DNA of 64,000 nucleotides from Lachnospiraceae bacterium (GCA_022794265.1 JAAWEK010000015.1:1-64000); one strand, 5' to 3'. Numbered from the stretch's first letter, positions 18,360 to 27,852 are shown. Numbers and translations are program-made. Notes: a model not told the origin generated them from the letters alone.

Positions 18360-19857
18360 TTTTACCTGCCTCCGGTTCTATATATTTTCTGATTATAAAA
18401 TGCATTGTGGTACCTGTATCCGGCTTACTGGTGGCCCAGATCTTTCCTCCATGCACCTCAATAATCTTTTTTACAATGGATAACCCAATACCGCTCCCCC
18501 CCTGATTGGAATTCCGTGAAGCATCGGTCCGGTAAAAACGGTCAAATATATATGGTATATCTTTTGCATCTATTCCCTTTCCGTTATCCTCAATCTCCAC
18601 ATGAATAAAATCATTATCATCGTTGATTCTGATATTCAGCGCTCCCTGCTTATTGCCGATATACTTCACCGAATTGCTGATGATGTTATTGATGACACGC
18701 TTCATCTGCTCCACATCTGCAATAATCACCGTATCCTTATCCGCATAATTAAAATAATTCAGACGGATATTTTTCGCCTCCAGCTCGATAGATATTTCAT
18801 CCACACAATCTGAAAAATACTCATCCACATTCACCTTTGCAAAATTATAAGGAATCCTGTTAGTATCAATCTTGGAATAAACTGTTAATTCTCCAATTAA
18901 TTTATCCATATCATTGGCTTTGTTATATATAGTTTTGATATAACGCTCCATCTTCTCCGGCGTATCAGCCACGCCGTCCATAATTCCTTCCACATAACCC
19001 TTAATGGCCGTAATCGGCGTCTTAAGGTCGTGGGAGATATTGCTGATGAGTTCCTTACTTTCCTCTTCGTCCCGTACCCTGTCCTCGGCAGAATCCTTCA
19101 GACGTTTTCTCATAATCTCAAAATCCCCGCATAGCTCGCCAAATTCATCTCTATCGTCCGTTTCAATGGTAAAATCCAGATCCCCTTCCGCAATCCTCTG
19201 GGTTGCCTCCGTAAGCCTGCGAATCGGTCGCATCATACTCTGGTAAATCCAGACCGTAAGCAGCATGGCTGTTAACAAAACCACAGCGATAACGGATAAA
19301 AGCATTTGCAGACACAGCTTTTTTATCTGGGGTACGATTTCGTCCAGGCCGGTCATTAAATAAATACTGCCTTTCTTTTCCCCCGGAAACATAAAATCAA
19401 TCTGTTTAATCAGATACTTATAATCTCCGTAGATATAACTGCTCACCACATTTTCACTGACTAACCCGGATTCATCCTGATAATCCGGCAATTTTTCTAT
19501 CTCCTCATCATTCTCATCACCGCCGTTAAACAAAATCTTTCCGTTTCTCTTTACAACAAGAAAAGAAAATTTCGCCTCTAACTTTTCATTTATCTGTTCC
19601 AGCGTTTCCATATTCTCCAGCCGTCCGGCATCACTTCCAATTATGTCCAGTATCTCATTATGGACATCTTTCGTTATCTTACTGTATATTCTGGTGGGGT
19701 TGGAAATGCTTTCAATGCCGATATCATCTACACCATACTTCTTTTCCATAGACCGGAGCTGACTCGTCCCAATATAAAAAAGAACCATGGCCATGGCAAG
19801 AATCGGGATTATCGTAAGCACTATGAAGGATAACTTAATCTTGGTTCTGAATTTCAT
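18337..19857 (-). CDS. Sensor histidine kinase, membrane-bound
   Basis: A 506-residue kinase with two membrane helices (about 9-30 and 183-206) flanking an extracytoplasmic sensor of about 150 residues. A HAMP linker follows (RPIRRLTEATQRIAEGD), then the H-box ISNISHDLKTPITAI with phospho-His at 276, and the ATPase boxes NNIISNSVKYI, DNGKGI, FDRFYRTD and GGSGIGLSIV. The start at 19857 is chosen because GGGAG lies just upstream; an ATG four codons earlier contains that site. It overlaps the response-regulator gene, so the pair signals together. The layout resembles ResE/SrrB/PhoR-type kinases. The ligand is unknown. Confidence 0.93.
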   Translation of the reverse strand: MKFRTKIKLSFIVLTIIPILAMAMVLFYIGTSQLRSMEKKYGVDDIGIESISNPTRIYSKITKDVHNEILDIIGSDAGRLENMETLEQINEKLEAKFSFLVVKRNGKILFNGGDENDEEIEKLPDYQDESGLVSENVVSSYIYGDYKYLIKQIDFMFPGEKKGSIYLMTGLDEIVPQIKKLCLQMLLSVIAVVLLTAMLLTVWIYQSMMRPIRRLTEATQRIAEGDLDFTIETDDRDEFGELCGDFEIMRKRLKDSAEDRVRDEEESKELISNISHDLKTPITAIKGYVEGIMDGVADTPEKMERYIKTIYNKANDMDKLIGELTVYSKIDTNRIPYNFAKVNVDEYFSDCVDEISIELEAKNIRLNYFNYADKDTVIIADVEQMKRVINNIISNSVKYIGNKQGALNIRINDDNDFIHVEIEDNGKGIDAKDIPYIFDRFYRTDASRNSNQGGSGIGLSIVKKIIEVHGGKIWATSKPDTGTTMHFIIRKYIEPEAGKSEQDINH

Positions 19858-20002
19858 ATCTGCTCCCATTCACTTATGCTGCTATTGTATAATTCAAATA
19901 ATCATATCAGTATTTTAACACAACCAGTAGAAAAACACTAATAAAGAATTAAATTAAATAATAAATTCTTTCTAAAGTTCTCTTCAAAAACATATGAATA
20001 AA

Positions 20003-20053
20003 AAATGGAATTATACCGTTTCAATATATATCGGAAACGACATAACTCCATTT
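20003..20053 (-). terminator. Terminator after metK
   Basis: On the minus strand an imperfect 20-bp stem (AAATGG...CGTTTC with GAAACG...CCATTT) is followed by TTTTTTATTC. It lies 26 bases after the metK stop. Confidence 0.75.
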
Positions 20054-20079
20054 AAAATTTATTCAGTCTGCATCTGCTG

Positions 20080-21267
20080 TTATAGATACTTTTTCAACAA
20101 TTCAACTTTATCCAGTTTCTCCCATGGCAGGTCCAAATCGTTTCTGCCAAAATGTCCATATGCTGCTGTCTGTTTATAAATCGGTCTTCTCAAATCCAGC
20201 ATCTTAATGATTCCTGCCGGCCTCAAATCAAAATTTTCCCTGATGATTTCCACCAGCTTATCATCTTTAATCTTACCGGTACCCATTGTATCCACCATTA
20301 CAGAAGTCGGCTGAGCCACTCCGATGGCATAGGACAGCTGAATTTCACATTTGTCGGCAAGGCCGGCTGCCACAATATTTTTCGCAACATATCTGGCTGC
20401 GTAAGCTGCGGAACGGTCAACCTTTGTACAGTCCTTTCCAGAAAAAGCTCCGCCGCCATGACGGGCATATCCACCATATGTATCCACAATAATCTTTCTT
20501 CCAGTAAGACCACTGTCACCATTCGGTCCGCCGATTACAAATCTTCCCGTCGGATTAATATAATACTTTGTATTTTCATCCAGCAATTCTTTAGGAAGCA
20601 CCGGATCAAATACATACTTTTTAATATCTTCATGTATTTGTTCCTGACTTATTTCCGCATCATGCTGTGTGGATAATACCACTGCATTCAGGTGAACCGG
20701 TCTTCCTGCCTCATCATATTCTACTGTCACCTGGGTCTTGCCGTCAGGACGAAGATATGGCAGAATACCTTTTTTACGAACCTCTGTCAGCTTTAACGCC
20801 AGTTTATGAGCCAGTGCAATAGGATAAGGCATATATTCCTCGGTTTCATTGGAAGCATAACCGAACATCATCCCCTGATCTCCTGCTCCAATGGCTTCAA
20901 TTTCCTCATCTGTCATGGTATTTTCTTTTGCCTCCAGCGCCTTATTCACACCCATGGCAATATCCGTAGACTGTTCATCCAAAGAAACCATAACTCCGCA
21001 GGTATGTCCGTCAAAGCCCTTTGCCGAATCGTCATACCCGATTTCACAGATTGTATCCCTGACAATTTGCTGAATATTTATATTGGCTTTAGAAGTAATT
21101 TCACCCATAACCAATACAAGACCTGTGGTTGTACAGGTTTCACAGGCTACACGGCTCATCGGGTCCTGTTCCAGTAATGCATCCAGTACCGCATCTGATA
21201 TCTGGTCACAAATTTTATCCGGATGTCCTTCGGTCACTGATTCGGAAGTAAATAATAATTTTTCCAT
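20080..21267 (-). CDS. metK: S-adenosylmethionine synthetase
   Basis: A 395-residue cytoplasmic enzyme making SAM from methionine and ATP. Family signatures are complete: [21 protein letters not shown] at the N-terminus, the [12 protein letters not shown] loop, and [19 protein letters not shown] with the catalytic lysines and arginine. The start at 21267 has AAAGGAC 11 bases upstream and gives the usual length; an ATG at 21297 has no site. The leader carries a SAM-I riboswitch followed by a terminator hairpin, so synthesis should be shut off when SAM is plentiful. Confidence 0.97.
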   Translation of the reverse strand: MEKLLFTSESVTEGHPDKICDQISDAVLDALLEQDPMSRVACETCTTTGLVLVMGEITSKANINIQQIVRDTICEIGYDDSAKGFDGHTCGVMVSLDEQSTDIAMGVNKALEAKENTMTDEEIEAIGAGDQGMMFGYASNETEEYMPYPIALAHKLALKLTEVRKKGILPYLRPDGKTQVTVEYDEAGRPVHLNAVVLSTQHDAEISQEQIHEDIKKYVFDPVLPKELLDENTKYYINPTGRFVIGGPNGDSGLTGRKIIVDTYGGYARHGGGAFSGKDCTKVDRSAAYAARYVAKNIVAAGLADKCEIQLSYAIGVAQPTSVMVDTMGTGKIKDDKLVEIIRENFDLRPAGIIKMLDLRRPIYKQTAAYGHFGRNDLDLPWEKLDKVELLKKYL

Positions 21268-21337
21268 CTTATCAAGTCCTTTCTTTTCTGTTTTCATTTC
21301 ATCAATGTAGATTTCTGTGCATTTTTACATAATTAAA

Positions 21338-21361
21338 AGGTCCACATACAATAGTGGACCT
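21338..21361 (-). terminator. Riboswitch expression-platform terminator of metK
   Basis: On the minus strand GGTCCAC and GTGGACC form a hairpin with an 8-base loop followed by TTTTAATTAT. It sits between the SAM-I aptamer and metK, and would form when SAM is bound. Confidence 0.8.
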
Positions 21362-21375
21362 GACTCTATCTTTTT

Positions 21376-21475
21376 CCACTTATTGCTCGAATAATTCGCT
21401 CAGGATAGCACCTTCCGCTCCGGGGGGTTGCTGTGGTTTCATCGATCCTTGTATCTCCGCCACTCTGAATAAGAG
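21376..21475 (-). promoter_or_regulatory. SAM-I (S-box) riboswitch aptamer
   Basis: Read on the minus strand, the segment has the S-box conserved blocks in order: CAGAGTGGCGGAGA, then GGATCGATGAAACC (kink-turn side), CAGCAACC, and GGTGCTATCC. P1 closes through CTTATT (21473-21468) and AATAAG (21384-21379). It lies about 110 bases upstream of metK, a known SAM-I target. Confidence 0.93.
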
Positions 21476-21495
21476 AATTTTATATGAACTTTTTA

Positions 21496-21501
21496 ATTAT
21501 A
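21496..21501 (-). promoter_or_regulatory. Candidate -10 box of metK
   Basis: TATAAT on the minus strand lies about 20 bases upstream of the riboswitch. A TTGACA at 21540-21535 is too far (33 bases) to pair with it, so the -35 is unclear. Confidence 0.35.
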
Positions 21502-21588
21502 CAGCATATATACAATAATCCATTTCGGCTGTATTGTCAACTATTTTTTTATTCCTTAAAAACGACTGGAATAAATATCAAACATGCT

Positions 21589-22881
21589 CTAACTTACCTT
21601 TAACTTAAATTTCTGAACATCCTTTTCTGTAGTAACTTTTTCAATATTGGCTCCCAGTCCGGCCAGTTTTCCTTCAAAATTTTCATACCCTCTCTGGATA
21701 TACACAATATCATCAATCAACGTAAATCCTTCCGCTGCCAGTCCGGCAATCACCAGCGCTGCACCTGCCCGCAAATCGGGAGCATTAATCTCCGCTCCGG
21801 TAAGATGACTGACACCTTCTATGATAGCTGTATTTCCTTCCACCTTGATATTGGCGCCCATCCGTACCAGTTCCGCAATGTACTTAAAACGGTTTTCAAA
21901 AATACTTTCTGTAACGATACTGGTTCCCTGGGAAATTGCCAGCGTAACAGCAATCTGTGGCTGCATATCCGTAGGATACCCCGGATATGGCAGGGTTTTA
22001 ACCTGCGTACTCTTTAACTGTTCCGTACCGATGACACGTACCGCATCGTCATATTCTTCTATAGCACATCCGATTTCCAGCAATTTTGCGGTAATGGCTT
22101 CCAAATGCTTTGGTATTACATTTTTAACCAGAACGTTTCCGTTGGTAGCCGCTGCTGCAAACATAAAGGTTCCTGCTTCAATCTGGTCAGGAATAACCGA
22201 ATATTCGGTTTTGTGAAGGTCTTTTACACCTTTAATCCTGATAACATCTGTACCAGCACCCTTGATATTGGCTCCCATACTGTTCAGCATATTCGCCACA
22301 TCTACCACATGCGGCTCCTTTGCCGCATTTTCAATAATCGTAGCACCGTCTGCCAAAGCCGCTGCCAGCATTACATTTATCGTAGCGCCTACAGACACCA
22401 CGTCCAGATAGATATGATTTCCTTCCAGTTGTTCTGCATTTGTCATAATCATTCCATGCTCAATGGTCACCTGAACACCCAGCGCCTTAAATCCTTTAAT
22501 ATGCTGGTCTATGGGTCTGGTTCCTATATCACAGCCACCCGGCAAAGCCACCTGTGCTTCATGAAATCTTCCTGTCAGCGCACCCAGAAGATAATAGGAC
22601 GCCCTGATTTTTCTGATATACTCATAATCCACCCGGGTAGAACTGATGGTACTTGCATTAATCTTTACACAATGACGGTTCACGCGCTCAACTATGGCTC
22701 CGATTCCCTCAATCGCCTGTAGTAATACATTGATATCCCTGACATCCGGAAGATTATCCACTACCACTGTCTCATCCGTCATAATAGCCGCAGCCAAAAT
22801 AGCCAGCGCCGCATTTTTGGCGCCGCTTATATCAACCTCTCCTACGAGAGGATTTCCACCTTTAATAATGTACTGTTCCAT
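21589..22881 (-). CDS. murA: UDP-N-acetylglucosamine 1-carboxyvinyltransferase
   Basis: A 430-residue cytoplasmic enzyme that transfers enolpyruvate from PEP to UDP-GlcNAc, the first committed step of peptidoglycan synthesis. The N-terminus has GGNPLVGEVDISGAKNAAL with the catalytic Lys22; the fosfomycin-target Cys is present at 117 in LPGGCDIGTRP. Further blocks are PDQIEAGTFM, PYPGYPTDMQPQ and ENRFKYIAELVRMGA. Length is typical. GAGGTGC precedes the ATG. Clostridia often carry two murA copies; which one this is cannot be told. In many spore-formers one murA lies next to spoIID, but here spoIID is 40 kb away. A promoter lies at 23029-23056. Confidence 0.96.
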   Translation of the reverse strand: MEQYIIKGGNPLVGEVDISGAKNAALAILAAAIMTDETVVVDNLPDVRDINVLLQAIEGIGAIVERVNRHCVKINASTISSTRVDYEYIRKIRASYYLLGALTGRFHEAQVALPGGCDIGTRPIDQHIKGFKALGVQVTIEHGMIMTNAEQLEGNHIYLDVVSVGATINVMLAAALADGATIIENAAKEPHVVDVANMLNSMGANIKGAGTDVIRIKGVKDLHKTEYSVIPDQIEAGTFMFAAAATNGNVLVKNVIPKHLEAITAKLLEIGCAIEEYDDAVRVIGTEQLKSTQVKTLPYPGYPTDMQPQIAVTLAISQGTSIVTESIFENRFKYIAELVRMGANIKVEGNTAIIEGVSHLTGAEINAPDLRAGAALVIAGLAAEGFTLIDDIVYIQRGYENFEGKLAGLGANIEKVTTEKDVQKFKLKVS

Positions 22882-23209
22882 TTTGCACCTCGAAAATCAT
22901 TTTTGCGAAAAATTCTATTTATTCAATCCTGAGTTTCATTCAAATTCAAGCTCTTATACTATAATCCAGTTATTCCTGTAACATATGACACAAGAAAAAC
23001 AGCAACCTACAGAGTTGCAATTAATGAGATTATAGCACAATCTTCAGATTTGTAAATTAGTTTTTTTCTACTTTACCTTTTATTAACAATTTTGCAATAT
23101 TTGCCCCCTTTACAGCCCAATAGATTATCCCTATATGCTCTACAATAATTATCTGCAGAAGCAGGTTCTTATATTCTGCAAATGGTCAGGCAAACATTGC
23201 CAAAATAAA
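22882..23209. other. murA leader and intergenic region
   Basis: No credible gene. It contains the murA promoter (23029-23056) and a small hairpin GCAAC/GTTGC (23002-23018, minus) followed at once by TGTTTTTC, which looks like a terminator only a few bases after the expected transcript start. The remaining 100 bases before murA are AT-rich and plain. Confidence 0.45.
23029..23056 (-). promoter_or_regulatory. Promoter of murA
   Basis: On the minus strand TTTACA (23056-23051) and TATAAT (23034-23029) are separated by 16 bases. It lies about 150 bases upstream of the murA start. Confidence 0.6.
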
Positions 23210-23233
23210 AATGACGGTTTCGGTGCCGTTATT
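23210..23233 (-). terminator. Terminator overlapping the aroK stop codon
   Basis: AATAACGG and CCGTCATT (minus strand) form a near-perfect stem (one mismatch) around CACCGAAA, followed by TTTTATTTTGG. Confidence 0.8.
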
Positions 23234-23738
23234 AAGGATTCAGTACAGCTAATATTTTATCAATGGTCTCCTCCACATTCAGATTCCGTTCATCTATTAC
23301 AATATCCGCATATTTCTCATACAAGCTGCAACGCTCCATGTATAAATCTTTTAAATCCTGTCCTGGTTTCAGTACCACGCCCCTGCCTCTGATATCCCGA
23401 AGCCGGACGCTTAATACATCAAAGCTCTGCTTTAAATATATGACGGTTCCTATCCGCCGGTAATGTTCCATTGCTTCTTCCCCATAAACCACGCTTCCAC
23501 CGGTTGCAATAATGCATTGATTCCCGTCTATGGAAGCATTAATCCGGTTTTCCACCTGAATAAAACCTTCCACGCCTTGTTCCGCAATAATATCCTTTAG
23601 CAGTTTCTGTTCCTGCTGCTGGATTACAATATCGGCATCGATAAAATGATACCCCATAATCTTAGCCAGAATGACCCCTACAGTGCTCTTTCCCACACCA
23701 GGCATACCAATTAATATAATATTATTCTTCATCCTCAT
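23232..23738 (-). CDS. aroK: Shikimate kinase
   Basis: A 168-residue cytoplasmic kinase phosphorylating shikimate in aromatic amino acid synthesis. The P-loop GMPGVGKST, the DADIVI pair that binds Mg and shikimate, the ATGGSVV loop and the lid RDIRGRGVVLKPG are all present; length is normal. The start is placed at 23738 (MRMKNN), where AGGAAA is nine bases upstream. An earlier in-frame ATG at 23762 lacks a site. The gene overlaps the end of the upstream ATPase gene by 17 bases and appears to be read from the same message. No other aro genes are nearby. Confidence 0.92.
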   Translation of the reverse strand: MRMKNNIILIGMPGVGKSTVGVILAKIMGYHFIDADIVIQQQEQKLLKDIIAEQGVEGFIQVENRINASIDGNQCIIATGGSVVYGEEAMEHYRRIGTVIYLKQSFDVLSVRLRDIRGRGVVLKPGQDLKDLYMERCSLYEKYADIVIDERNLNVEETIDKILAVLNP

Positions 23739-25599
23739 CACCAGATTTCCTGCGATTTTCAAAAAAAACGAAACGGTCTATGGCATCCAGGATATTGGCA
23801 AAATTCTCCCTTGGCGCCGTATCAATATATTTTTTCAGAATTTCCGTTTCTGCATCATTTCTGTATCTTCCGTAAAATATATCATACAGATTATGTCCCC
23901 GGACAAATATCCGTATATTTTCCATATTCTCCTTTAAATCCTGTTTGCTGCTGATCCGGACGTTCTTAATCCGGCACATCCGCTTCATACTGGGCAGCTT
24001 ATACAGATAGTCTCTGTATTTCTGCCAGAGAATATTATAAAAATCTTCTTCACTTTTTACCACCCCGATTTTAGCCATAATCTCAGGGTCCAGAAAATAA
24101 TTTTCAAAGGAATAATATTTCAATACCAGTACGTTCTTTGGCGTCACCCTTGGAATATTATCCACATCTTCCCTGGCTCTCGCCCCGTAATAACTGCAAA
24201 GCTGTTTTACCAGATATTTCGGATTCTTTCCGTCACTGTCCCTTATCATTAAAAACTGGTCTTTCAGATAGAGTTTATTGATATATTTCAGATTGGCATA
24301 GGTTTTGATATTGGTACAGCTGTTGGTGGGAATAATGGAAATCCTGTGTAACATTCCGTCTTCATCATAAATCTCCGAGTAGTATTTTTCCAACAGCATC
24401 GGCAGACGGTTGCTGTCCTGTTTTCCCTCCACGATAAACACAAAGCTGACATTCATCAGGTCATTAGCCGTATATCCCAAATCGTCCAGAATATCATCAA
24501 TATCCGTATTCTCATTAATCTTTGTATAATAGTCGTCATCCAGTACCACCTGTTTAATCTGACGGCTGGAAAAATTAAACAGCATATTCGGCGAGTGGGT
24601 AGAAAAAATAACCTGATTTTTCTTGGACAAACGGTATAAAATTTCACTGGCAGACTTCTGCATCTGGGGATGCAGATAACTCTCGGGATCTTCAATCATA
24701 ATAATGCTGGGAACCTTATTCTGCTCCTGAATATATGCTTCAATCAATGACAGCAGATAAATACTTTTGGTTCCTGCACTCATAGTACTGATATGACCAA
24801 AGGTTCCCCGGTCTTCATTATACAACACAGTATCAATACTAAATATCTGCTCAAAATCAAATTTGGTCTCATACTTAATAAACTGGGAATGTGAACCATT
24901 TTTTACAAAACAATGATTTACCGCTTCTGCAAACTTATCCAGATTATTATTGAATACTTTATATTCCAGTAATTTTGCCGTTTCAAAAATACTTAACTCA
25001 TCTGTACTTTTCTGGCTAATCATGCCAATACAGTCAAAACAGTTATTACAGGTACGACTTTTATCAAACATGCATCTGCGCTCCGTCATGTCTTTAATTC
25101 CGGCGGCGCTGTTGGCCCGAAGCAGTGCCTCCTGAAATTCGGTAATATTTCTGGAATTGTCTATATAATATACTTTCGGAAAAACCAACTTAATATAGGA
25201 ATTGTTCTTTTTCACTCCGTCATTATATTTGCAGTTTCCATCTTTATTGATTATATATGTAAACTGCAGCCGGTTATTTTGAAAAGATGGTAACTTACTG
25301 CAAAAATCCTTATACCATAATTCGTAGCTTTTATATTTGGAAACAATTCCTCCCAAATGCAGTAACCGAAGATCCTCTTCTTCGATATTCAGTGTAATTC
25401 CGATTTCAATGTTTTTTCCAGTCTCATTAAAATATTCCCGCTTAATTTCATACATCCCAGCCACTGCCCGTATGGCATCCAGTACAACGGTTTTTCCGGT
25501 ACTGTTTTTTCCCACAAGAATAAAAGCATTCTCAATATCTTCAATCGCCAGATGTCTGACAGACTTAAAGTTATCAATCGTCATGGAGCTAATCTTCAC
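23722..25599 (-). CDS. OLD-like ATPase with C-terminal TOPRIM domain and Cys cluster
   Basis: A 625-residue protein with the two-part layout of OLD nucleases. The ABC-type ATPase has Walker A GKNSTGKT (30-37), a signature-like MSAGTKS (273-279), Walker B IIMIEDPESYLHP (299-311) and the H-loop FSTHSP (His335). The TOPRIM part has the acid in FIVEGKQDS (Glu391) and the DSD triad in MIRDSDGKNP (454-456). A four-cysteine cluster (Cys176, 184, 187, 190) inside the ATPase arm could bind zinc. The start is GTG at 25599 with GAGGTGA upstream. No helicase (as in Gabija) or reverse transcriptase is adjacent, so it fits a solitary class 1 OLD protein, a group that includes phage-defence nucleases. Its overlap with aroK is odd for a defence gene. 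Confidence 0.82.
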   Translation of the reverse strand: MKISSMTIDNFKSVRHLAIEDIENAFILVGKNSTGKTVVLDAIRAVAGMYEIKREYFNETGKNIEIGITLNIEEEDLRLLHLGGIVSKYKSYELWYKDFCSKLPSFQNNRLQFTYIINKDGNCKYNDGVKKNNSYIKLVFPKVYYIDNSRNITEFQEALLRANSAAGIKDMTERRCMFDKSRTCNNCFDCIGMISQKSTDELSIFETAKLLEYKVFNNNLDKFAEAVNHCFVKNGSHSQFIKYETKFDFEQIFSIDTVLYNEDRGTFGHISTMSAGTKSIYLLSLIEAYIQEQNKVPSIIMIEDPESYLHPQMQKSASEILYRLSKKNQVIFSTHSPNMLFNFSSRQIKQVVLDDDYYTKINENTDIDDILDDLGYTANDLMNVSFVFIVEGKQDSNRLPMLLEKYYSEIYDEDGMLHRISIIPTNSCTNIKTYANLKYINKLYLKDQFLMIRDSDGKNPKYLVKQLCSYYGARAREDVDNIPRVTPKNVLVLKYYSFENYFLDPEIMAKIGVVKSEEDFYNILWQKYRDYLYKLPSMKRMCRIKNVRISSKQDLKENMENIRIFVRGHNLYDIFYGRYRNDAETEILKKYIDTAPRENFANILDAIDRFVFFENRRKSGDEDEE

Positions 25600-25614
25600 T
25601 CAATCACCTCTGTT

Positions 25615-26178
25615 TTATTTTTTCCGCACCGAATATCCAAATGTCCCGTGTTTCTTTCCCAGTTCAAAATATTCTCCATGGGAATAGGCTGTAAGTCCGC
25701 TGTCATTTAAATTAAACTTTCCCGTTTCGTCCATATAGCAGTCATCCACGGTTACGCCTGCAACTTCAGCCAGAAACATATCATGGGAGCCTAAAGGAAT
25801 AAGCTGCTTCACCTTACATTCAATATTCACCGGGCTTTCGAATATGCCCGGAGCCTGAACAAATCTGGATTCCAATGGTGTCAGCTTCATTTCCTTAAAT
25901 TTATCCACATTCCTGCCGGATTTCACTCCGCAGTAATCAGCGGCATATACTATATCTCTATTCACAAGATTTATAACAAATTCCCCTGTCTCTTTGATGA
26001 TATCATAAGAATACCGCTCCGGCCTGACCGAGATGTATACCATTGGCGGCTGGGTATTGCAGGTTCCGCACCAGGCCACAGTAATGATATTCGGTTTTTC
26101 ATCTTTTCTCTGACAGCTTACCATAACTGCCGAAACCGGATATAGCATATTTCCCGGTTTCCAATATTGTTTTGACAT
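25615..26178 (-). CDS. Flavin reductase family protein (FMN-binding split barrel)
   Basis: A 187-residue cytoplasmic flavoprotein of the flavin reductase-like family (DIM6/NTAB type). It has the N-terminal MLYPVSAVMVSC strand, the PNIITVAWCGT flavin-binding loop, PPMVYISVRPERYSYDII, the FVINL strand and the late LTAYSHGEYFELG segment. Members use NAD(P)H or ferredoxin-derived electrons to reduce FMN for a partner, or carry FMN themselves. GAAAGAGG precedes the ATG. It is the first of a tight run with the OLD-like ATPase (15-base gap) and aroK; no obvious monooxygenase partner is nearby, so the physiological electron acceptor is unknown. Confidence 0.85.
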   Translation of the reverse strand: MSKQYWKPGNMLYPVSAVMVSCQRKDEKPNIITVAWCGTCNTQPPMVYISVRPERYSYDIIKETGEFVINLVNRDIVYAADYCGVKSGRNVDKFKEMKLTPLESRFVQAPGIFESPVNIECKVKQLIPLGSHDMFLAEVAGVTVDDCYMDETGKFNLNDSGLTAYSHGEYFELGKKHGTFGYSVRKK

Positions 26179-26202
26179 AAATACCTCTTTCCTGCCCGGC
26201 GC

Positions 26203-27852
26203 TCATCTCTGGTTCAGTGTTTCCATAAGCGGAGGAACAAACTGCTTTTTACGGGAAACTACGCCTCTGAGGACGGCCGTACCGTCTTCCACAGGCACTT
26301 CAAACGCCTCACTGATCAGTTCTTCGGCTTCCGGACCTTTTGCCACTATCTCCGTAGACTCTTCTATAATGTTGGTAAACATAAAATAAATAATATCCAT
26401 TCCATGCCCGTTATATGCTTTATCCAGATAGGTTACAAGCTTTTCCCTGATATCTGCCAGTTCAACGGCATCAAGGGAATTAATCTGACCGATTCCGATA
26501 TTTTTCCCGTTCATATCAAATTTCTTGAAATCCTGATAAAAAATTTCTTCCGGTGATTTCATCTTGAGATTGCTTCCGGCCCGAAACATTTCTGTAGCAA
26601 AGGATTTGATTTCTATCTCCGCTTTTGCCGCCAGATTTTCCGCCGCCATTTTATCCACAGCCGTGCAGGTAGGGGAACGGAACATCAGGGTATCCGACAG
26701 AATTGCTGCACACAGCAAACCTGCAATCTGTTTCGGTATTTCAACTCCCTGCTCCATATATAACTGATAAATAATGGTAGCGGTACAGCCCAGAGGCTGG
26801 TTTCTGAAATATACCGGAGACATGGTTTCAATTGCCCGCAATCTGTGATGGTCAATAATTTCCAGTATCTCAGCATTTTCCAGCCCATCCACAGCCTGAC
26901 TTTTTTCATTATGGTCTACCATTATAATTTTCTTTTTATCCACATTCAGGAGATTCCGTCTGGATATCATCCCCACAAACCGGCCTTTTTTATCCTGAAT
27001 CGGAAAATCCCGGTAACGGAGTTTTGCCATAACCGAACGTACTTCTTCGGTAAATGCATCGGTCCGGAATGAAACAATATTTTCCCTTGTCATAAAATAG
27101 CTGATAGGCATACTCTGATTAATCAGTCTTGCAACTGTATAGGTGTCATGGGGAGAACGCATAATCGTACATCCGTGTTCCTCCGCCATCTTCCGTATGG
27201 TCATGGAAACCCCTGCATCTTCGCATACCACAATACAGCCAGCATTCATTTCTATAGCGCAAAGCTGGGATTCATACCGGTTTCCCAGAATAACCAGATC
27301 CCCTTCCTCAATATAGTTCTCCATTAAGTCCGGATTTGCCGCAGCAATCAGAACTTTGCCTTTTGTAAAATATCCGTCTATACTGCCGCAGACCAGCGTC
27401 CCGTCCATTGTATCCAGAATATTCCGATATGCCGTATGGGCCGTGGACAATATCTTGCTGTCATGCACATCCATATATGCTTCCGCAATATCTTCGGTGG
27501 TGATAATGCCTTCCAGTCGTCCGTGTTTTGTTACCGGAAGGGTAACCACTTCCTGTTCCTTCATCAAAGTCCAGGCCCGTTTCAGGGAAATATCCCTGGT
27601 AACCCCTTCCGTTTCCCGTATCTCAATATCTTTCACCTGCGTTCCGATATCTGATACATAATCTGGCAGTTCCTGCCTGAAATAGTTCAGTACATACTGT
27701 GTCTCTTCATTAATCTGACCAGCTCTTTTTGCCACATATTCTTTATCATCCAGCTGGTTCTTCAGGTATGCATATGCAATGGCTGAGCATATGGAATCCG
27801 TATCCGGATTTTTATGTCCTATCACATATATCTTATTATTTCTCATTGCCAT
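26203..27852 (-). CDS. ppaC: CBS/DRTGG-regulated manganese-dependent inorganic pyrophosphatase
   Basis: About 549 residues, a family II (DHH) pyrophosphatase that hydrolyses PPi in the cytoplasm. The DHH part is split by a regulatory insert: GHKNPDTDSICSAIAY at the N-terminus, then two CBS domains with a DRTGG-type domain between them (about 65-300), then VDHNE, EIIDHHRL and the DHHA2 tail including MFTNIIEES. Such CBS-PPases in clostridia are controlled by adenine nucleotides and diadenosine polyphosphates. Two close ATGs (27852, 27846) follow AAGGCGG; an ATG at 27873 includes that site. The small membrane gene upstream ends 35 bases before, so they may share a transcript. Confidence 0.92.
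   Translation of the reverse strand: MAMRNNKIYVIGHKNPDTDSICSAIAYAYLKNQLDDKEYVAKRAGQINEETQYVLNYFRQELPDYVSDIGTQVKDIEIRETEGVTRDISLKRAWTLMKEQEVVTLPVTKHGRLEGIITTEDIAEAYMDVHDSKILSTAHTAYRNILDTMDGTLVCGSIDGYFTKGKVLIAAANPDLMENYIEEGDLVILGNRYESQLCAIEMNAGCIVVCEDAGVSMTIRKMAEEHGCTIMRSPHDTYTVARLINQSMPISYFMTRENIVSFRTDAFTEEVRSVMAKLRYRDFPIQDKKGRFVGMISRRNLLNVDKKKIIMVDHNEKSQAVDGLENAEILEIIDHHRLRAIETMSPVYFRNQPLGCTATIIYQLYMEQGVEIPKQIAGLLCAAILSDTLMFRSPTCTAVDKMAAENLAAKAEIEIKSFATEMFRAGSNLKMKSPEEIFYQDFKKFDMNGKNIGIGQINSLDAVELADIREKLVTYLDKAYNGHGMDIIYFMFTNIIEESTEIVAKGPEAEELISEAFEVPVEDGTAVLRGVVSRKKQFVPPLMETLNQR

Noticed and set aside
21535-21540. TTGACA as the -35 of metK
   Set aside because: It lies 33 bases from the only good TATAAT, far outside the usual 16-18 base spacing.
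23722-25599. Gabija (GajA) defence system
   Set aside because: No UvrD-like GajB gene is adjacent; neighbours are aroK and a flavin reductase.
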